From positions 136,618,375 through 136,682,374 of the forward strand of contig NC_133121.1 of assembly GCF_033568475.1 (NCBI RefSeq): a DNA stretch of 64,000 nucleotides, in the 5' to 3' direction. Every line of letters starts with the position of its first letter. The first letter of the stretch is position 1. Source of the stretch: Henckelia pumila (taxonomy: Eukaryota > Streptophyta > Magnoliopsida > Lamiales > Gesneriaceae). A program made the position numbers and the translations under genes. The notes under the pieces were generated by a model. It made no database searches, was not told the origin of the DNA, and saw only the letters and a program-made list of their open reading frames with translations. Shown piece after piece: positions 12,701-22,643 of the stretch.

Positions 12701-15700
12701 CAAACATGTCAGATCATACCAAAGAAGGATCTGACTCAATTCAATAGAAACTTTATAACTACTCAACATTGTTTGGGATACCTGCGAACAGTAATCGTCC
12801 ATTTCCTCCTCTTTTTGTTGACGTAATTCATCCTGAAACATGGAAGAAAATTGCATGAAGAGATGAAAAATTCTATTGTGGATTTTTAGAAAGAAACATT
12901 TGATTGTTTTGAAAGTGAGAAAAAAAGCAGACACAGTCAAATATATCCACGAAAATTCCAACACCTCTTTCCAACCGGAGAAAAAACTCAGGCACTTTCG
13001 CATTAATTTTAGTTTCCATTTTATAAAAGATCCAATGCAAATGTTGCAAACTTGTAGTTCATAAATAATATATAAATTTATACACATAAAATATCAATAT
13101 CAAATATCTCATATTTGACAAGAAGCCGGCGTAGTCAAAGAAACCCACAAAAAGTCCAACACCTCTTTCCAATGCCTCTATTTTGATAGGAGAAAACACT
13201 CAGGCCCTTTCACATTTTTTTTTAGTTTTCATTTTATAAATATCCAATGCAAATATTGCAAACTTGTAGTTCAGAAAGAATATATAAATGAATAAACATA
13301 AAATATCGATATCAAATATATCTCAACTTTGACAATTTTGTATTACAGCACTGGCACATGTCAACTAATAAGATGTAGTTTAGATCATCATATAACATTA
13401 AGTAATCACAAATAGTATAGATGGTCGTGGGAATAAAATGCTTCAATAATGTACACTTACACTAAGTTCTCTAGTTCGCATAGAAATGACATTTATACAT
13501 AAAACAGTAGATATAACTGCAAATCAATACTTGAGTTGGTTTTTTTGATTGAGGGGAAGCATATCCTCGTCTTAGTTTAATGCCGTTCCCTCCAAAACCT
13601 ACAACACTTGAAATCCCGGAAGCATCAACATTTAGCCAAGATTCCCATGTGCCATCTTCCCCGGTGAAAAGGGCGTGCAACCCCTGCAACCAAAGAGTGT
13701 GTAAAAGACCATTTCAATTTAATAACCATGAAAAATAACCTTCAATAAATGAAGAAGATCCTACTGGGGTTGAGCCTTGTAAATCAACACGAGCGGCAAA
13801 GAGACCTGATGGTTGAAAGGTCCTTCTATGCCAAACCTGAAAACATGGCACCCAGTTTCATGTATTAGTCTTTTGACAATTAATACACCCTAATTCAAAG
13901 ACTTCAAGCCCAAACCCAAAATATGACAAAATAATAATGAAAAACCTCATTATATGTTGATTGAGGGCTTAGCAAATCATCCCCGAAAGAAGGACAAAAA
14001 CAGATGAAGACTCTTAGTTTAAGGGTGTGTTTTATTAGGTTCGTAAGATAAGAGAGTGATATATAGTCAAAAGATAAAAGGTTTGGCAACAAGTTAAGTA
14101 GTTGTATGAGACAGTAGTCCACTGTTTGGTTTGTGTGAGTAAATGTAAGATCGCATTTACACAATTATAATTTCTTATTTCTTCTATTTTTCAAAATAAC
14201 ATCTCAAGCAGTTATTTCATTCCTCCAAAATCTGCAAACGATTGCATGAGGAATAAAATGAGCGGAATCCAAGTAATTTTTACCAATTAATTCAGTCTAT
14301 TCTAGCTCCAACATAAAACAACTCACCAATCTGGTGAGATATTTTGTCGACAAAATATACAATTTATGAACACCAGCTGATGGATTTATTTAAGGAAATG
14401 AAAATGTGAAGCATATGTGTGATGATGGATCAGTGTTTATCTATCCTCCTCTCATCACAGCAACAAAACACACTCTAAATGACAATAATCATGCACCTGG
14501 AGTTAAGAAACATGAGAACAAGAAAGAAATAGGTAGTTGCAAGCACAACAAAGAGGAGAATCGAGTGATAGAATCAAAAGATAGAATTTTGGAACCTGGC
14601 TGCGATATGCATATTCCAGTTGCTCAGAAACATCTTCACGTATTGGAAGCCAGTCAAGACCACCTTTACGAGCAAACCAGTGACCTCGTAACACACGCCG
14701 ATTCTCACCATTCCAGTAAACAGGAAAACAATGTCTCTTGGCCAAATCTACCTGCAAAACAAGGAGGTATCATGTGTTTTTGACAGAGAGCTAATGCATC
14801 CATGATGTGGGAGTTCCTAAAGATTTCAATATAATTGATGAAAAGTACATCACTGGGTGGGAGTTTTAATAAAACAGACACGATCAATTTTTGAAAAACG
14901 GTTGAGAAATACATTTCTGAAGCACAGGAAAGAAGTGCAAGCAAATTTCTTCTGGAAAGTGAACTGAATGTAGGCAGTTAGGAATAGATGGCAAATAGAA
15001 GCACCTTAAAAATTCATCAAAAGAGCGGCTGTCATGTGGTCCTCGGCCAAAACCAAGAAAACTTGACTATGGAAAATTCAAATAAAATATGATTATAAGC
15101 TGATTGATATCTTTTATTTAATTATTATATTTTATTCTAGTTTAGTTTAGTGAATGCGATGGTTCTAATAGGATTGTGAGATAGGATATAGTTATCTTTT
15201 AGGATATGGTCATGGTGATATTTATTTTGGAGGCTTGAATCCATATATCTTTTAAAACATTGGAGCCTCCTATATATTGGAGGATTGAATCAATAAAGGA
15301 TATCAAATAAATTATTCACAATCTTGTCTTATGAGATCTAAGGCTATCTCCTAAAGAGCATTAAAACCAAGAGATCAAGAGGTTTTCTTAAATATGTAAA
15401 CAAACCAAGCCGCTTGACGTTCGTTTGAGATCATTAATTAACCTTACCGAGCCGAGCTCAGGCTTAATTTCGAGCTCGACAAATTTATCAAATCAAGCTC
15501 GAGCCTAACCATATTCGGCTCATGAGCTCGCGAACATGCTCATTTATAGACTCGCAAGCTAGAGCTAGAGCTTGAGCTTGGTATGTGTCTCGCAAGCTCG
15601 AACTCGAGCTCGGGTCGTTTACTGTTTGCGAACATGTTAGTTTAGCGTTAGTTTATAGAGATATATTCCATTATATGCTCGAACTCGAGCTTGGTTCATT

Positions 15701-18700
15701 TATGTGTCTCGCAATCTCGAGCTCGGGTCGTTTACTGTTTGCGAACATGTTAGTTTAGCATTAGTTTATAGAGATATATTCCATTATATGCTCGAACTCG
15801 ATTCTGTCTTTAACGAGATTGAATCAAGTTCAAACTTGAGTTCTATTATATGCTTAACGAGCCCAAGAACATGTCTGCTCAACGAGCCGTGCTCTAGCCA
15901 AGCTTATTAAACATTGATAAACGAGCTATTAACGAACTGAACTCAAGCTATTCACGAGCTTAGTAACTTCAAAATGAGCCGAGCTCGAACCTCATGATAA
16001 AAGCTTGAATCGAGCTCGAGCCTCATACTGTTAGGCTGGCTCGGTTCGTTTACATCCACTTTCTCTAACATGCCTCAATTTTAAAATGTTACGAATCTTT
16101 ACAATCAACCCATTAGTCACCCCATAGTGCGATTCATAATTCGGGAACATAACATTGGCTTCATACCAAATTATTTGCAGCAAAATCAAACACAAGTTAA
16201 TTTGATATACCACGCTAGTGATGTCAGCAAATGTTATATTATTTTTCACTCGACAACCAACATATCCACATCTAATCAAAATATGTGTAGGCAAAAAAAT
16301 ATTTTGGCGGGATCTATTTTTATCAATTTTCTTGTGTGCCTTGACAAAGGCATGATGGTATCACTTTCAGAAACAAAACTAGTCGAAGACCATGGATTTA
16401 ATCTGGATACAGAATCCCTTAATCATCTGAAATGTCTGCATAGTTTTCACCAAAAATACTAATTTACAAGATTCCTCCAATGATGTAGGATTTAGTCGTT
16501 GTTCATATAAAAATTCTATAGGATATGCATATGCAAACAACACTTGAGGATCGCTTATCTTAAATAATTTATCGTAGATACAAGTGCATGATTGATGTTT
16601 TAATAACAACCTTCAATGTATAGCAACATAATATACAAGATGAAAGTCACATCCTTTTCTTGGAGAATTCGATGAATGGAAAAAGTAACGAGGATAGAAA
16701 CCTAATGTGCAGATGTGAAAAACGGTAGCAAGTTCAAATGCAAGAATCAAAATGAGCACTATAATACTATTTAGTATTTTCCAAACTAAATGTAGTCTAA
16801 TGCTAGCCTAGCTCTCCAGCCACGTTCACTTTATTCTCCACAGTTTTAAGTTCGGTTGGTAGTAAAACAAACCATAGTTTGCATTAAAATGCCTGATAGG
16901 AGAACTTTAAAGAATAGTGTTATACTTAATTTTCTAAAAAGGAAGGATTGCAGTTATTCTTATTCGTCAGTCAAGAGTTAAGATTTGAGATCTCCCTCAA
17001 AGAGGCACGCTTATAAAACTGATCAAATCTTTTAACCTTGAAATAACCCGTCCATTCTAAGAACATTGAAGAAAAACGGATAATATGCCTAGTTCCATAT
17101 TTAAATGTGAAAAGCTGTTTCAGAATTTACTCTTTGTTTTAGAACACCAGTCGACATTCCCATCCTAATCCACAAGTATGAAAACAGAAATTTTAAAAAT
17201 CTACTGGTCACATTGACGAGAATAAGGTGGATATACCATCACATATTTCTCACTTTACCAGCCACCATTAAACAGCAATACTGTAAGAGGACTACTGAAA
17301 ACAGTACCTCATACAAACCTCCCTTTACAGGAACACCAACTCTATCTTCTTCAGTTGCATACCGCTTCCATTTTGAACTCTCTGATGACAAATGTTTCAT
17401 CTGTGTATTTGACCGGGAAACAATACTAGACTGCCCCCTTGGACCTTCACTACACTCAGCAAATTCTTTCCACCAACTTGAAAGCAACTCTTCCTCTCGC
17501 TGTTAAAATGCAAAGGAGCACCTCAGTAATTTAACAAGTGTGTTATAAATAATGATTTATTTTGTATATTCTTTGAATACACAATATTTTTCCATGCAAA
17601 ACCAAATTAAAATAAGGTAAATCGCATGACCTGCAAAAAAGATGCCTCTACTGCAAGAGAATCCCTCATACCAAATCGAAAATAATCACCTTTTCCCACA
17701 ATTTCTGTTCGAGGAATTGATGCAGCAAGCTCTGCCACGGAAAGCAATACATATTACACCTAATGTTATACCACACATCCAAAGCATGCGTTAATTTTAT
17801 CATATGATTCTCATTATATCAATAAAATTAAGTATATGGATAATGGTCATAAGTAGTTTAGATTGGAAGCTCGAGGCTGTTGATCTAATAAAAAGTTCCT
17901 CCTGAGTAAAACCATCAAAGCAGGAGTTGCCTCAGGACCCACAATTCGTAGCATAACACGCAATTTATTTAAAATACCAAAGCTACCTCTTTCTAAAGAA
18001 TCTGGCAAGTTCAGAGAGCACTTCATAGTATCCTTGTCCCATGTAAAGCATAAACAGCAAGCGACAAGCTTAAAATTTCTTAACTGCTCACTCATTCAAA
18101 TGTGTGCTACAAGCATGAAACAATAACCATGGAAGGTCCTTTTTCAATTGATTAAAGTAGACCTTGCTCCTAACGCTCACTGATAAAATCACACTTTCAG
18201 AATCTACTCCTTTTGCTCCCTCCAATATTTCAGGCAAAAATAGCCTCCAACTCATGAATTTTTGCCTTCCTAACTCATGGGCTGACTCTAGATTAATTGA
18301 TCAAAGCTCTTGATTTATATAGTCTACATGCTTCATTCTTTCTTCTTTGCTTTTAAGAAGATAATAATTTATTGTGTATGAAATCAGCCTAAAAAGTTGA
18401 TTCAATGTAGTTCCTACACGTCAGATGCTAATGTCTGCCATTCCCAACTTAATTATTAGTTTAGCCAACCTACCACTATTTAAATTGATTGTTTGTTACA
18501 AGAAGAAATTCTCTTTACATCATAGGATCTCCATAAATGAAGATCTCTGTGGCAATCATGACATAATCAATCAGAAACAGATACCATCTGCTTTAAGTCC
18601 CTCACATCTCCTTCAATTCTTTTCATCTCCACAGGATCACAAGAAGTTCACATAAGAGTAATTATAAGTTTGATATCTGTCATTTGATCAGCTAACCGTG

Positions 18701-19132
18701 GGAAAATAACATCTGACTATACAGTACACAATCCCCAAGTCTATGGCCACAAATTAGCATGCTTCAACTCAATATTAAAATCTCACAAGCAACCTTTGTG
18801 GATAGCAAGTAAATGAAAGGAATAAAACTATCAATAATGAAGATTAAAACGATTCAAACACAATACAGTTCTGAGGTATATTTCCCGATAAACCAAGAAG
18901 AAATTCCTTCAATGAATAGGGTCTGACCATTTACTGCCAAAGGGATCTTGCAGAAGTACCACCGAACATCACCACCATCTGAGGGACTGTTAGTGCGAGC
19001 AAGGTATTTCTGCCTGCCTTCACATTGATCAATCTCATTAGCCAATCTCCTTATATTAGATGGCGTGTTCTTTAACATGTCCGGCGAGGTCTCATCAACC
19101 TCCCCAGCACCAGGCCCCATATTAAGTTGCAT
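800..19132 (-). CDS. SGR2: SGR2-like DDHD-domain phospholipase (3' end outside window)
   Basis: Phospholipase A1-like protein of the SHOOT GRAVITROPISM 2 family, which in Arabidopsis acts at the vacuolar/endomembrane system in shoot gravity sensing. Seventeen coding exons close in phase: 18928-19132, 17631-17731, 17308-17499, 14596-14751, 13765-13836, 13531-13683, 12782-12832, 11017-11187, 4289-4438, 3403-3468, 2761-3294, 2607-2687, 2407-2535, 1603-1675, 1155-1257, 976-1069 and 800-862. They give about 798 codons. The N-terminus carries the family's ETSPD.LKNTPSNI stretch and RWYFCKIPLA; a VIHGIG strand lies near residue 320, the lipase nucleophile motif GHSLGS near 444 and the DDHD-region HPYDPVAYR near 740. 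The family is about 930 residues, so the last ~130 should lie left of base 1. The start is the first ATG of the conserved exon; a second ATG lies four codons on. The intron between exons 8 and 9 holds a whole retrotransposon, but the exons look undamaged. Confidence 0.93.
4822..4826. other. Target site duplication AACCC, left copy
   Basis: AACCC directly abuts the 3' LTR here and is repeated at 10185-10189 beyond the 5' LTR. Five bases is the usual duplication for Ty3/gypsy integrase. Confidence 0.93.
4827..5157 (-). repeat. 3' LTR of the chromovirus
   Basis: A 331-bp direct repeat of 9854-10184; no difference seen by eye. On the minus strand it starts TGTTATGAAC and ends ACACAACA. It also encodes the last ~53 residues of the pol ORF, whose stop lies at 4995-4997. 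Confidence 0.97.
4995..8975 (-). CDS. Chromovirus nucleocapsid-Pol polyprotein with chromodomain
   Basis: The frame is open from 8975 (after a TGA at 8976-8978); its first ATG is at 8882, giving 1295 residues. Counted from that ATG the order is: CX2CX4HX4C zinc knuckle (C49, C52, H57, C62); aspartic protease with DSGASH near 143; reverse transcriptase with FFDDILIYS; RNase H beginning ECDASG; integrase with an H..H..CDVC zinc finger and a D,D-35-E core (MDFITGLP, SDRDPVF, DGQSEALN); GPY/F-like YGPFRI; and a chromodomain with LVKWKG and ATWE near the end. All core motifs look intact. RNase H has GRGVEAVL where family members mostly have GAVL. The final ~53 residues are encoded by the 3' LTR. 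Confidence 0.93.
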   Translation of the reverse strand, partial: ERSKLYSSFSGSAKAPSPGDVATRKPFVQTPMGGGSRATYGGSGGTDRSGNVARGPPLKARDGRIVSHQEFLHRREKGLCFKCGEPYHPMHICANKSLRVTILAEEEEEGTDGESGVGTGEEESPPLGEDGLWAGTPKVEYNTLELPLYSVTGIDQPQTLKMRARISGREVVAMVDSGASHNFVSRELIAELGLEVDTGVRFAVCLGDGGRITCQGVCKKLCVELDQCNVTIEGYLFDLGGIDLILGVDWLRTLGDIMLNWKKMQMQFSWEGRTVVLHGDPTLNRSVVSLKSIVKSVALEFCGAVVLKWQGDTDGTHSNITPTANKDLQRILAAHAGVFHEPQDLPPKRSHDHAIVIKEGCGPVSVRPYRYAHQQKDEIERMVGDMLTSGVIQPSNSPYSSPVILVKKKDGSWRFCVDYRALNEISVADKYPIPVIEKLFDELHGARHFSKLDLKSGYHQIRVQAKDVPKTAFRTHEGHYEFLVMPFGLKNAPATFQATMNEVFRPYLRKFVLVFFDDILIYSRDWNEHLVHVEVVLGVLKVHALVLNKKKCHFGLDQVGYLGHIISGQGVQVDPEKIVSVRNWPTPLNLKALRGFLGLTGYYRKFIRDYGKIARPLTDLLKKNSFVWNTQAERAFEELKLALSTAPVLRMPDFCQEFVVECDASGRGVEAVLIQEGKPIAYYSKALADKALTKSAYERELMALVLAIQHWRHYLLGRKFVVVTDHKPLRSLLQQRITTPDQQYWLAKLLGYEFEIKHKAGTENGAADALSRRDEFGILAALTKVEWVEIEELKKAVRMDQELRDIIDKVQLGDNGSRHYSMINDCLLHRGQLVFPRSSLWVPKLLQEFHATPVGGHSGALRTYKRVANNFFWKGMRHDVNKFVAACDVCQKNKYDATSPAGLLQPLGIPEVIWEDLAMDFITGLPKSRGYDVIFVVVDRLSKYGHFLLLKHPYTASTVADIFTKNVVKLHGVPKMIVSDRDPVFMSFFWSELFRLQGTQLKMSSAYHPETDGQSEALNKSVETYLRCFCSEQPKNWAQWLHWAEFWYNTSYQTSAGLSPFEVVYGRKPPAVIRYLPGETVVAAVSQALWDRDELLRQLQFNLERAQQHMSKYANRHRKEVHFQVGDMVYLKLRPHRQSSVCTRVFQKLAARFYGPFRILKKVGMVAYRLQLPAGSKVHPVFHVSSLKKAVGTDFREASLPHDLDSDLSMTFEPDYVVARRIKLIKGDPTKQLLVKWKGRSEEDATWESFNDFAIQFPDFHLEDKANFEEARDVMNPNTMMENRETAGPEISGPERPSGKDNWKPKIVNVYVRRSKGNTREGGGVI
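5158..5175 (-). other. Polypurine tract next to the 3' LTR
   Basis: The minus strand reads TTTTGAGGAGGCCAGAGA immediately before the 3' LTR, the expected place for plus-strand priming. It is purine-rich but broken by TTTT and CC, and it also encodes part of pol (the residues ..FEEARD). Confidence 0.6.
8912..9829 (-). CDS. Chromovirus Gag (capsid part)
   Basis: A 305-residue ORF starting at an ATG 5 nt after the primer-binding site. The N-terminus (residues 1-60) is a heptad-like helical stretch. The middle holds a retrotransposon Gag/capsid region with WLGKMEQYFEVH, VHWYRWMKAK and a following leucine-rich stretch. The zinc knuckle is missing from this ORF: it is encoded at the start of the next one, which is in the -1 frame and overlaps by about 64 nt. 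Plant Reina-type elements usually have a single gag-pol ORF, so either -1 frameshifting or a small indel separates the two. Confidence 0.9.
   Translation of the reverse strand: MTSTRAEAKFEAMEKSVSGLQENMLQVQGRLEKIDRTLEGFGDLRVLIEQMIKAQGGEHINTIRVEDMQEKGESATGVGGNSKDDMVEEMKAALKKIELPMFEGEDPMGWLGKMEQYFEVHDTPRECKLKLAYICMQGPTVHWYRWMKAKIPTMTWDRLAEELLKRYGGIEANPYELIASLQQGELPIGTYIEKFERLVAQVGYIHEDQCLGYFMSGLREEIRRRMIVHNPRTVDRAMMLARGLEMELYGAVLDRGKHGSGFGVGPERRSFQDWVGLLRPNPMTENAVSSIVHFLGVLKPRVQET
9835..9852 (-). other. Primer-binding site complementary to tRNA-Tyr
   Basis: One base inside the 5' LTR the minus strand reads TGGTCCGACCTGCCGGAT. This is complementary over 18 bases to the 3' end (T-arm, acceptor stem and CCA) of plant tRNA-Tyr as I recall it. 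The gag ATG lies only 5 nt further on. Confidence 0.85.
9854..10184 (-). repeat. 5' LTR of the chromovirus
   Basis: The second 331-bp copy, next to the primer-binding site and so the 5' LTR of the minus-strand element. Its outer end is followed by the target duplication AACCC. Confidence 0.97.
10021..10047 (-). promoter_or_regulatory. Chromovirus LTR promoter: TATA box and G-box
   Basis: On the minus strand a CACGTG G-box (10042-10047) lies upstream of a TATATAA box (within 10021-10030). A second CACGTG lies downstream at 9975-9980, in the same ACACGTGAAG context. The 3' LTR has the same elements (4948-4953, 5015-5020, TATA at 4994-5003). G-boxes bind bZIP and bHLH factors in plants. That they drive this element is inferred from layout only. 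Confidence 0.5.
10185..10189. other. Target site duplication AACCC, right copy
   Basis: Matches the 5 bases at 4822-4826. The pair confirms that both element ends came from a single insertion event. Confidence 0.93.
10725..10783. repeat. Near-perfect hairpin, 29-bp arms with 1-nt loop
   Basis: The left arm 10725-10753 pairs with the right arm 10755-10783 at 26 of 29 positions around a single T. It lies in the SGR2 intron, about 540 bp from the outer end of the retrotransposon and 230 bp from exon 8. It may be a remnant of a foldback transposon. No target duplication was recognised. Confidence 0.8.
11970..12595. repeat. Diverged repeated segments in an SGR2 intron
   Basis: Four diverged copies of a module run head to tail. 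Each has a 'gatcatggacttg' type start and a 'ccccaaaagcta' segment, and some have 'gaggattgtccaag' and 'gccgatgtgagac' endings. The starts are near 11971, 12180, 12409 and 12476. The module resembles a dispersed plant repeat, probably transposon-derived. It lies between exons 7 and 8. Confidence 0.6.
12925..13335. repeat. About 200-bp tandem duplication in an SGR2 intron
   Basis: The segment 12925-13121 is repeated with many substitutions and a short insertion at 13121-13335. Shared landmarks include 'tccaacacctctttcca', 'atccaatgcaaat' and 'ttgcaaacttgtagttca'. It lies between exons 6 and 7 and holds no coding sequence. Confidence 0.75.
15396..16054. mobile_element. Non-autonomous TIR element rich in GAGCTCGAGC motifs
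   Basis: The left end TGTAAACAAACCAAGCC and the right end (reverse complement TGTAAACGAACCGAGCC) form terminal inverted repeats matching at 15 of 17 positions. The body is full of CGAGCTCGAG-type palindromic motifs and has an internal duplication with a 113-bp period (CGGGTCGTTT at 15611 and 15724). It encodes no transposase. No clear target duplication was seen, so the superfamily is unassigned. It sits in the SGR2 intron between exons 3 and 4. Confidence 0.65.
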
Positions 19133-21192
19133 TATTTCACCTCAAAATAATCAAATTTATCATAGTTTTCACCATCAAGAAAAGAAAAAAAGGTACTACA
19201 GCAATGTTGGGGCTTCCGTCGCTTTCCCCAAAATTCCTTCCCAAGCACGCACCTTTTCCTGCTGACTCAATATATACCAAGAAAATAATCAACAACAAAG
19301 GGGACAATTAGCAAAAACACCAAACGGGATCCATCACTTTTCCTCTTGTTTTTTTCCTCACGCAACTCAACGAAATTCGGATTTTAGACCAAACCGGTAC
19401 GAATCACGCTATTCCCCCCAACTTCAATCCGTGAAACTGGAGGAAATCGTCTCAATTACGGTAATTTAATGAAGAAGATGGAGCAGCAATCATAAATCAT
19501 TAAACCAAAACTCCAAGAATGGGGTGATTTTCAAGACATGCATTGAAGTTCAATGCATGCTCAAACTATGATGCTGTGAGGATGCATTAACGTGCCGTAA
19601 TCAAAGAAAGATTACGGGCCCAAATGGCGAATCCAAAAGAAGGAAACCAATGAAAAATTTCAAATTGTAAACAGGGAAAAAAATATCAATAATGCGGAGC
19701 GGAGCAGGTGTTGAATGTCAGGTGCAACGATCTCCAAATGTTAGTCAATAGCCTCATTAGGATTTTAATTATTATTATTATTATTATCTATTATTATTAT
19801 TATTATTATTATTTGTGAAAAGGCTTGCTTCTCCCTATTACAAAATAAATAAGGTTCACATATTATAATTATTATATTATTTTATAATAATAATATAATA
19901 ATAATAAAATGGTAAGGATGAAAAGATCATTATAGTTGTATTATTTGAGGTTTGAATGTTTATAAAAGTGATCAAGAGATTGATTTTTTTCTTTTAAAAA
20001 AATGTAAACACGAATTTTAGTTGATTCCAAGTACAAATATTAAAGAATAAAACTCAAGTTATTTTGGTAATTAGTAGATGTTGTTTTCAAATATCAAAAT
20101 GGTGATTTTCAATCGGATTGTTTATATCTCTTACTATTTATATATTATATTTATGTATTAAGTTTAAGGATAATAGAGACAAAACTTGGTGTCATCCTCT
20201 CGTTTTTTCTTTTTTTGTTTAAACATAATTTTAAATTATAATTTAGTCCCTTTGTCTTTTCATTTTTTTAATTCCATTATTTCATATTGCAGTTTATTTC
20301 TTTATTACTTTTTATAACTTTGGTATGACTCTATTGTAAAAAAACTACACAAGTTCAACGTGTGCTCACTAGTGTTTAGAATCGCAGTACTTTATTTGAA
20401 ATACTTGCCACTCTTCATTATTTTTCTCTTTCCCTTTCAATGAGGCATCCCATCTTCCTATCCTCTATCATTTTCGAAATCAATATTTTTAAAACTAGTT
20501 TTCTAGAGTTTAACTTACGAAAATATTTTAGAAGTGAGATACATACATTCTAATAAACTTCGAGAAAATACAAATAGGGTTAAATATATACATAAAACAT
20601 GTTATATATATACACATTCGATTATACACTTGATTAGACGATGTTTTTGAAGTTACAAATTAAACTATCTTAATGAAGAGATTTTTCCATTAGTGCACGC
20701 GAGATAATTTTGTAATTTCAACGGTAATGTATGACCAAATGTCTACACAAACTCCATATAAAATGAGAAAAAAAAATGTTTTGAAGAGAGTTATGCAACA
20801 CATACAATAAAAAATATACGTTATTTTTGAAATTATAAAATTATCTCAAATACACTACTGGAAAATCATTTTTTGATTAATATAGTTTTATGATTTCAAA
20901 GAAAATACATAACCGTGTGTAACCTTAGTATACATATAATATTTTTCTTTTCTTTTCATCTAGAACTACAAGTTCATATTTGGTTGTTTGTTGCTGATTT
21001 TGAGCCACAGTGATCATTCCCAACATATAAGCATGCATCTTATTACTGAAACAGTTTTTTAGATCCCATCTTTATCCAAATTTAAAATTCCAAACATTCT
21101 CGAGACAAAGCCAGCAGCATCAGACACATTTACAATACTAAGAAGTTATTTTATTTTATCATCTTCATCTTGGTTCCTAGCTCCCTAGCTAG
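19133..21192. other. Intergenic region: SGR2 upstream / CBSX3 downstream
   Basis: This stretch holds the presumed SGR2 promoter and 5' UTR (roughly 19133-19700) and then very AT-rich DNA with no convincing ORF. An ATT microsatellite lies at 19769-19813. No transposon ends were recognised. Confidence 0.6.
19769..19813. repeat. (ATT)n microsatellite
   Basis: About 15 ATT/TTA units with one interruption (CTA near 19789), followed at 19860-19910 by a further run of AT-only imperfect repeats. Confidence 0.95.
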
Positions 21193-22643
21193 CTAGTATC
21201 CTCCCTGTATAAACTCATTCAAGCGATTCAGTTCTTCCCGATGCTCGCTCACTACAGCGCGCACCACGTCTCCGATGGACACCATGCCTATCATTCCCGA
21301 GTCATTGATCACAGGAATGTGCCTGATACGGTTATCTGCCAATCAAGAATGAATTTCATTTGTAAATCAGAAGCTTAATTTACTTCAAGAACCATTCATG
21401 TGATCTGAATCTGCATTTTCTTGATTTTGTAACACGATAGCATGTAGGTGAACAAGTTAATTACCTGTCATGAGTTGCATTGCTTTCAGCACTTTGGTGT
21501 CTGGCGTTACCGTTATGAGATTGTTCTGCATGCAATCGACATATATATATCATGAGACTTGAGGAATGTGTTTCTAATCTTTGGATGAGGCTCGTTTTCG
21601 ATCGACGTTGGAGTATACTATACCTCTTCGGTCATAATGTCCCCAACCTTTGTCGACTTGGATGAACGTCCTTGTACGATGATTTTCCTCAGATAATCTG
21701 AATCCAAAGTAGAAAAAAGTATATGATAAAAAAAAATGACCATGCTAGATTCATGTTCTTTGAAGAAATCTAGCTAGATGATATTGTCAATGTAGAATTC
21801 CAAACCAGAGGAATCTGCCATACGTACCATGCTTTCATTTCCTTTTTCCATCTACTTTAGCAATAAATGGCATGCAAATAACAAAGACTAGAACAGAGAA
21901 TACAAAAGCATATGAAATTAGACAACTACAAGAAACTTAGAGGTCCCTCAAACCCAATAATGGTCTCAGAAATCAGAGTACTTTTAGGGGTCAAACTTAC
22001 ATTTTTGGGATAAAAAAAAAGAATTAGATATAAAAATATTTCTTTAAATTATTTTTGGGGAGGTGATCGAGTCTCTGCTTGAATCTTGAGAAATGCCTCA
22101 TCCACCGATCGAGGAAACCTTGGTATTTTGTACCAATACTACAGAAATGTATGTGTATACCTCTTTCTGTGATGATTCCGGCAATTGACTTCTCTTCTCC
22201 TGGTTGAACAACCACCAAAGCTCCAACATTGTGCTGTGTCATCTGTAGTGGACTAGCTTAGCGATATTCAGTCATTTTCACAATAAATTCGACCGATAAC
22301 ATGACAAAAAATATACGAGGAGGAGCCGCAGAAATTAATAAGCAAAGTTAACTGATACAAGAATGGCAAATCACGACACTCTCACCGATTTAACAGCATC
22401 ATACACGGTGTCATCAGTCGTGCACCAAAGCCAGGACCCATCCGCGCTTTTTCCTTTACCCTTCAGAATATCGGAGATCGTGGTGCTTTCGAACCCATGC
22501 TCTTCCATTCGAGCAGCCGAGGCTGATTCGTGGCGTGTTAACATAAGAGGCCGCATGGCAGGAGGCACTAAACGCACATGCCTCAGAACAGCATTCTTGA
22601 GCACATTCCCATGAGAAAAGATAGCTTGAATTCCTCCTTGCAT
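21193..22643 (-). CDS. CBSX3: CBS-domain protein of the CBSX3 family, mitochondrial
   Basis: Five exons in phase: 22386-22643, 22161-22242, 21624-21697, 21465-21525 and 21193-21335, giving 205 residues and a TAG stop. The N-terminus (MQGGIQAIF, with basic and hydroxylated residues) fits a mitochondrial presequence. The body has the family's ESTTISD, GSWLWCTTDDTVYDAVK, TQHNVGALVVV and GIITERDYLRKI stretches, forming the first CBS motif (about residues 59-125). IRHIPVI and GMVSIGDVVRA mark the second (about 135-195). The C-terminus IQGGY matches the family. Arabidopsis CBSX3 binds adenosyl ligands, regulates mitochondrial thioredoxin-o and so affects respiratory redox state. A 5' UTR intron seems likely, with an acceptor just before 22658 and a donor near 23621. 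Confidence 0.95.

Noticed and set aside
15090-15350. Possible solo LTR with TATA-like and polyadenylation-like motifs
   Set aside because: No TG...CA ends with a target duplication could be defined, and no second copy lies in the window.
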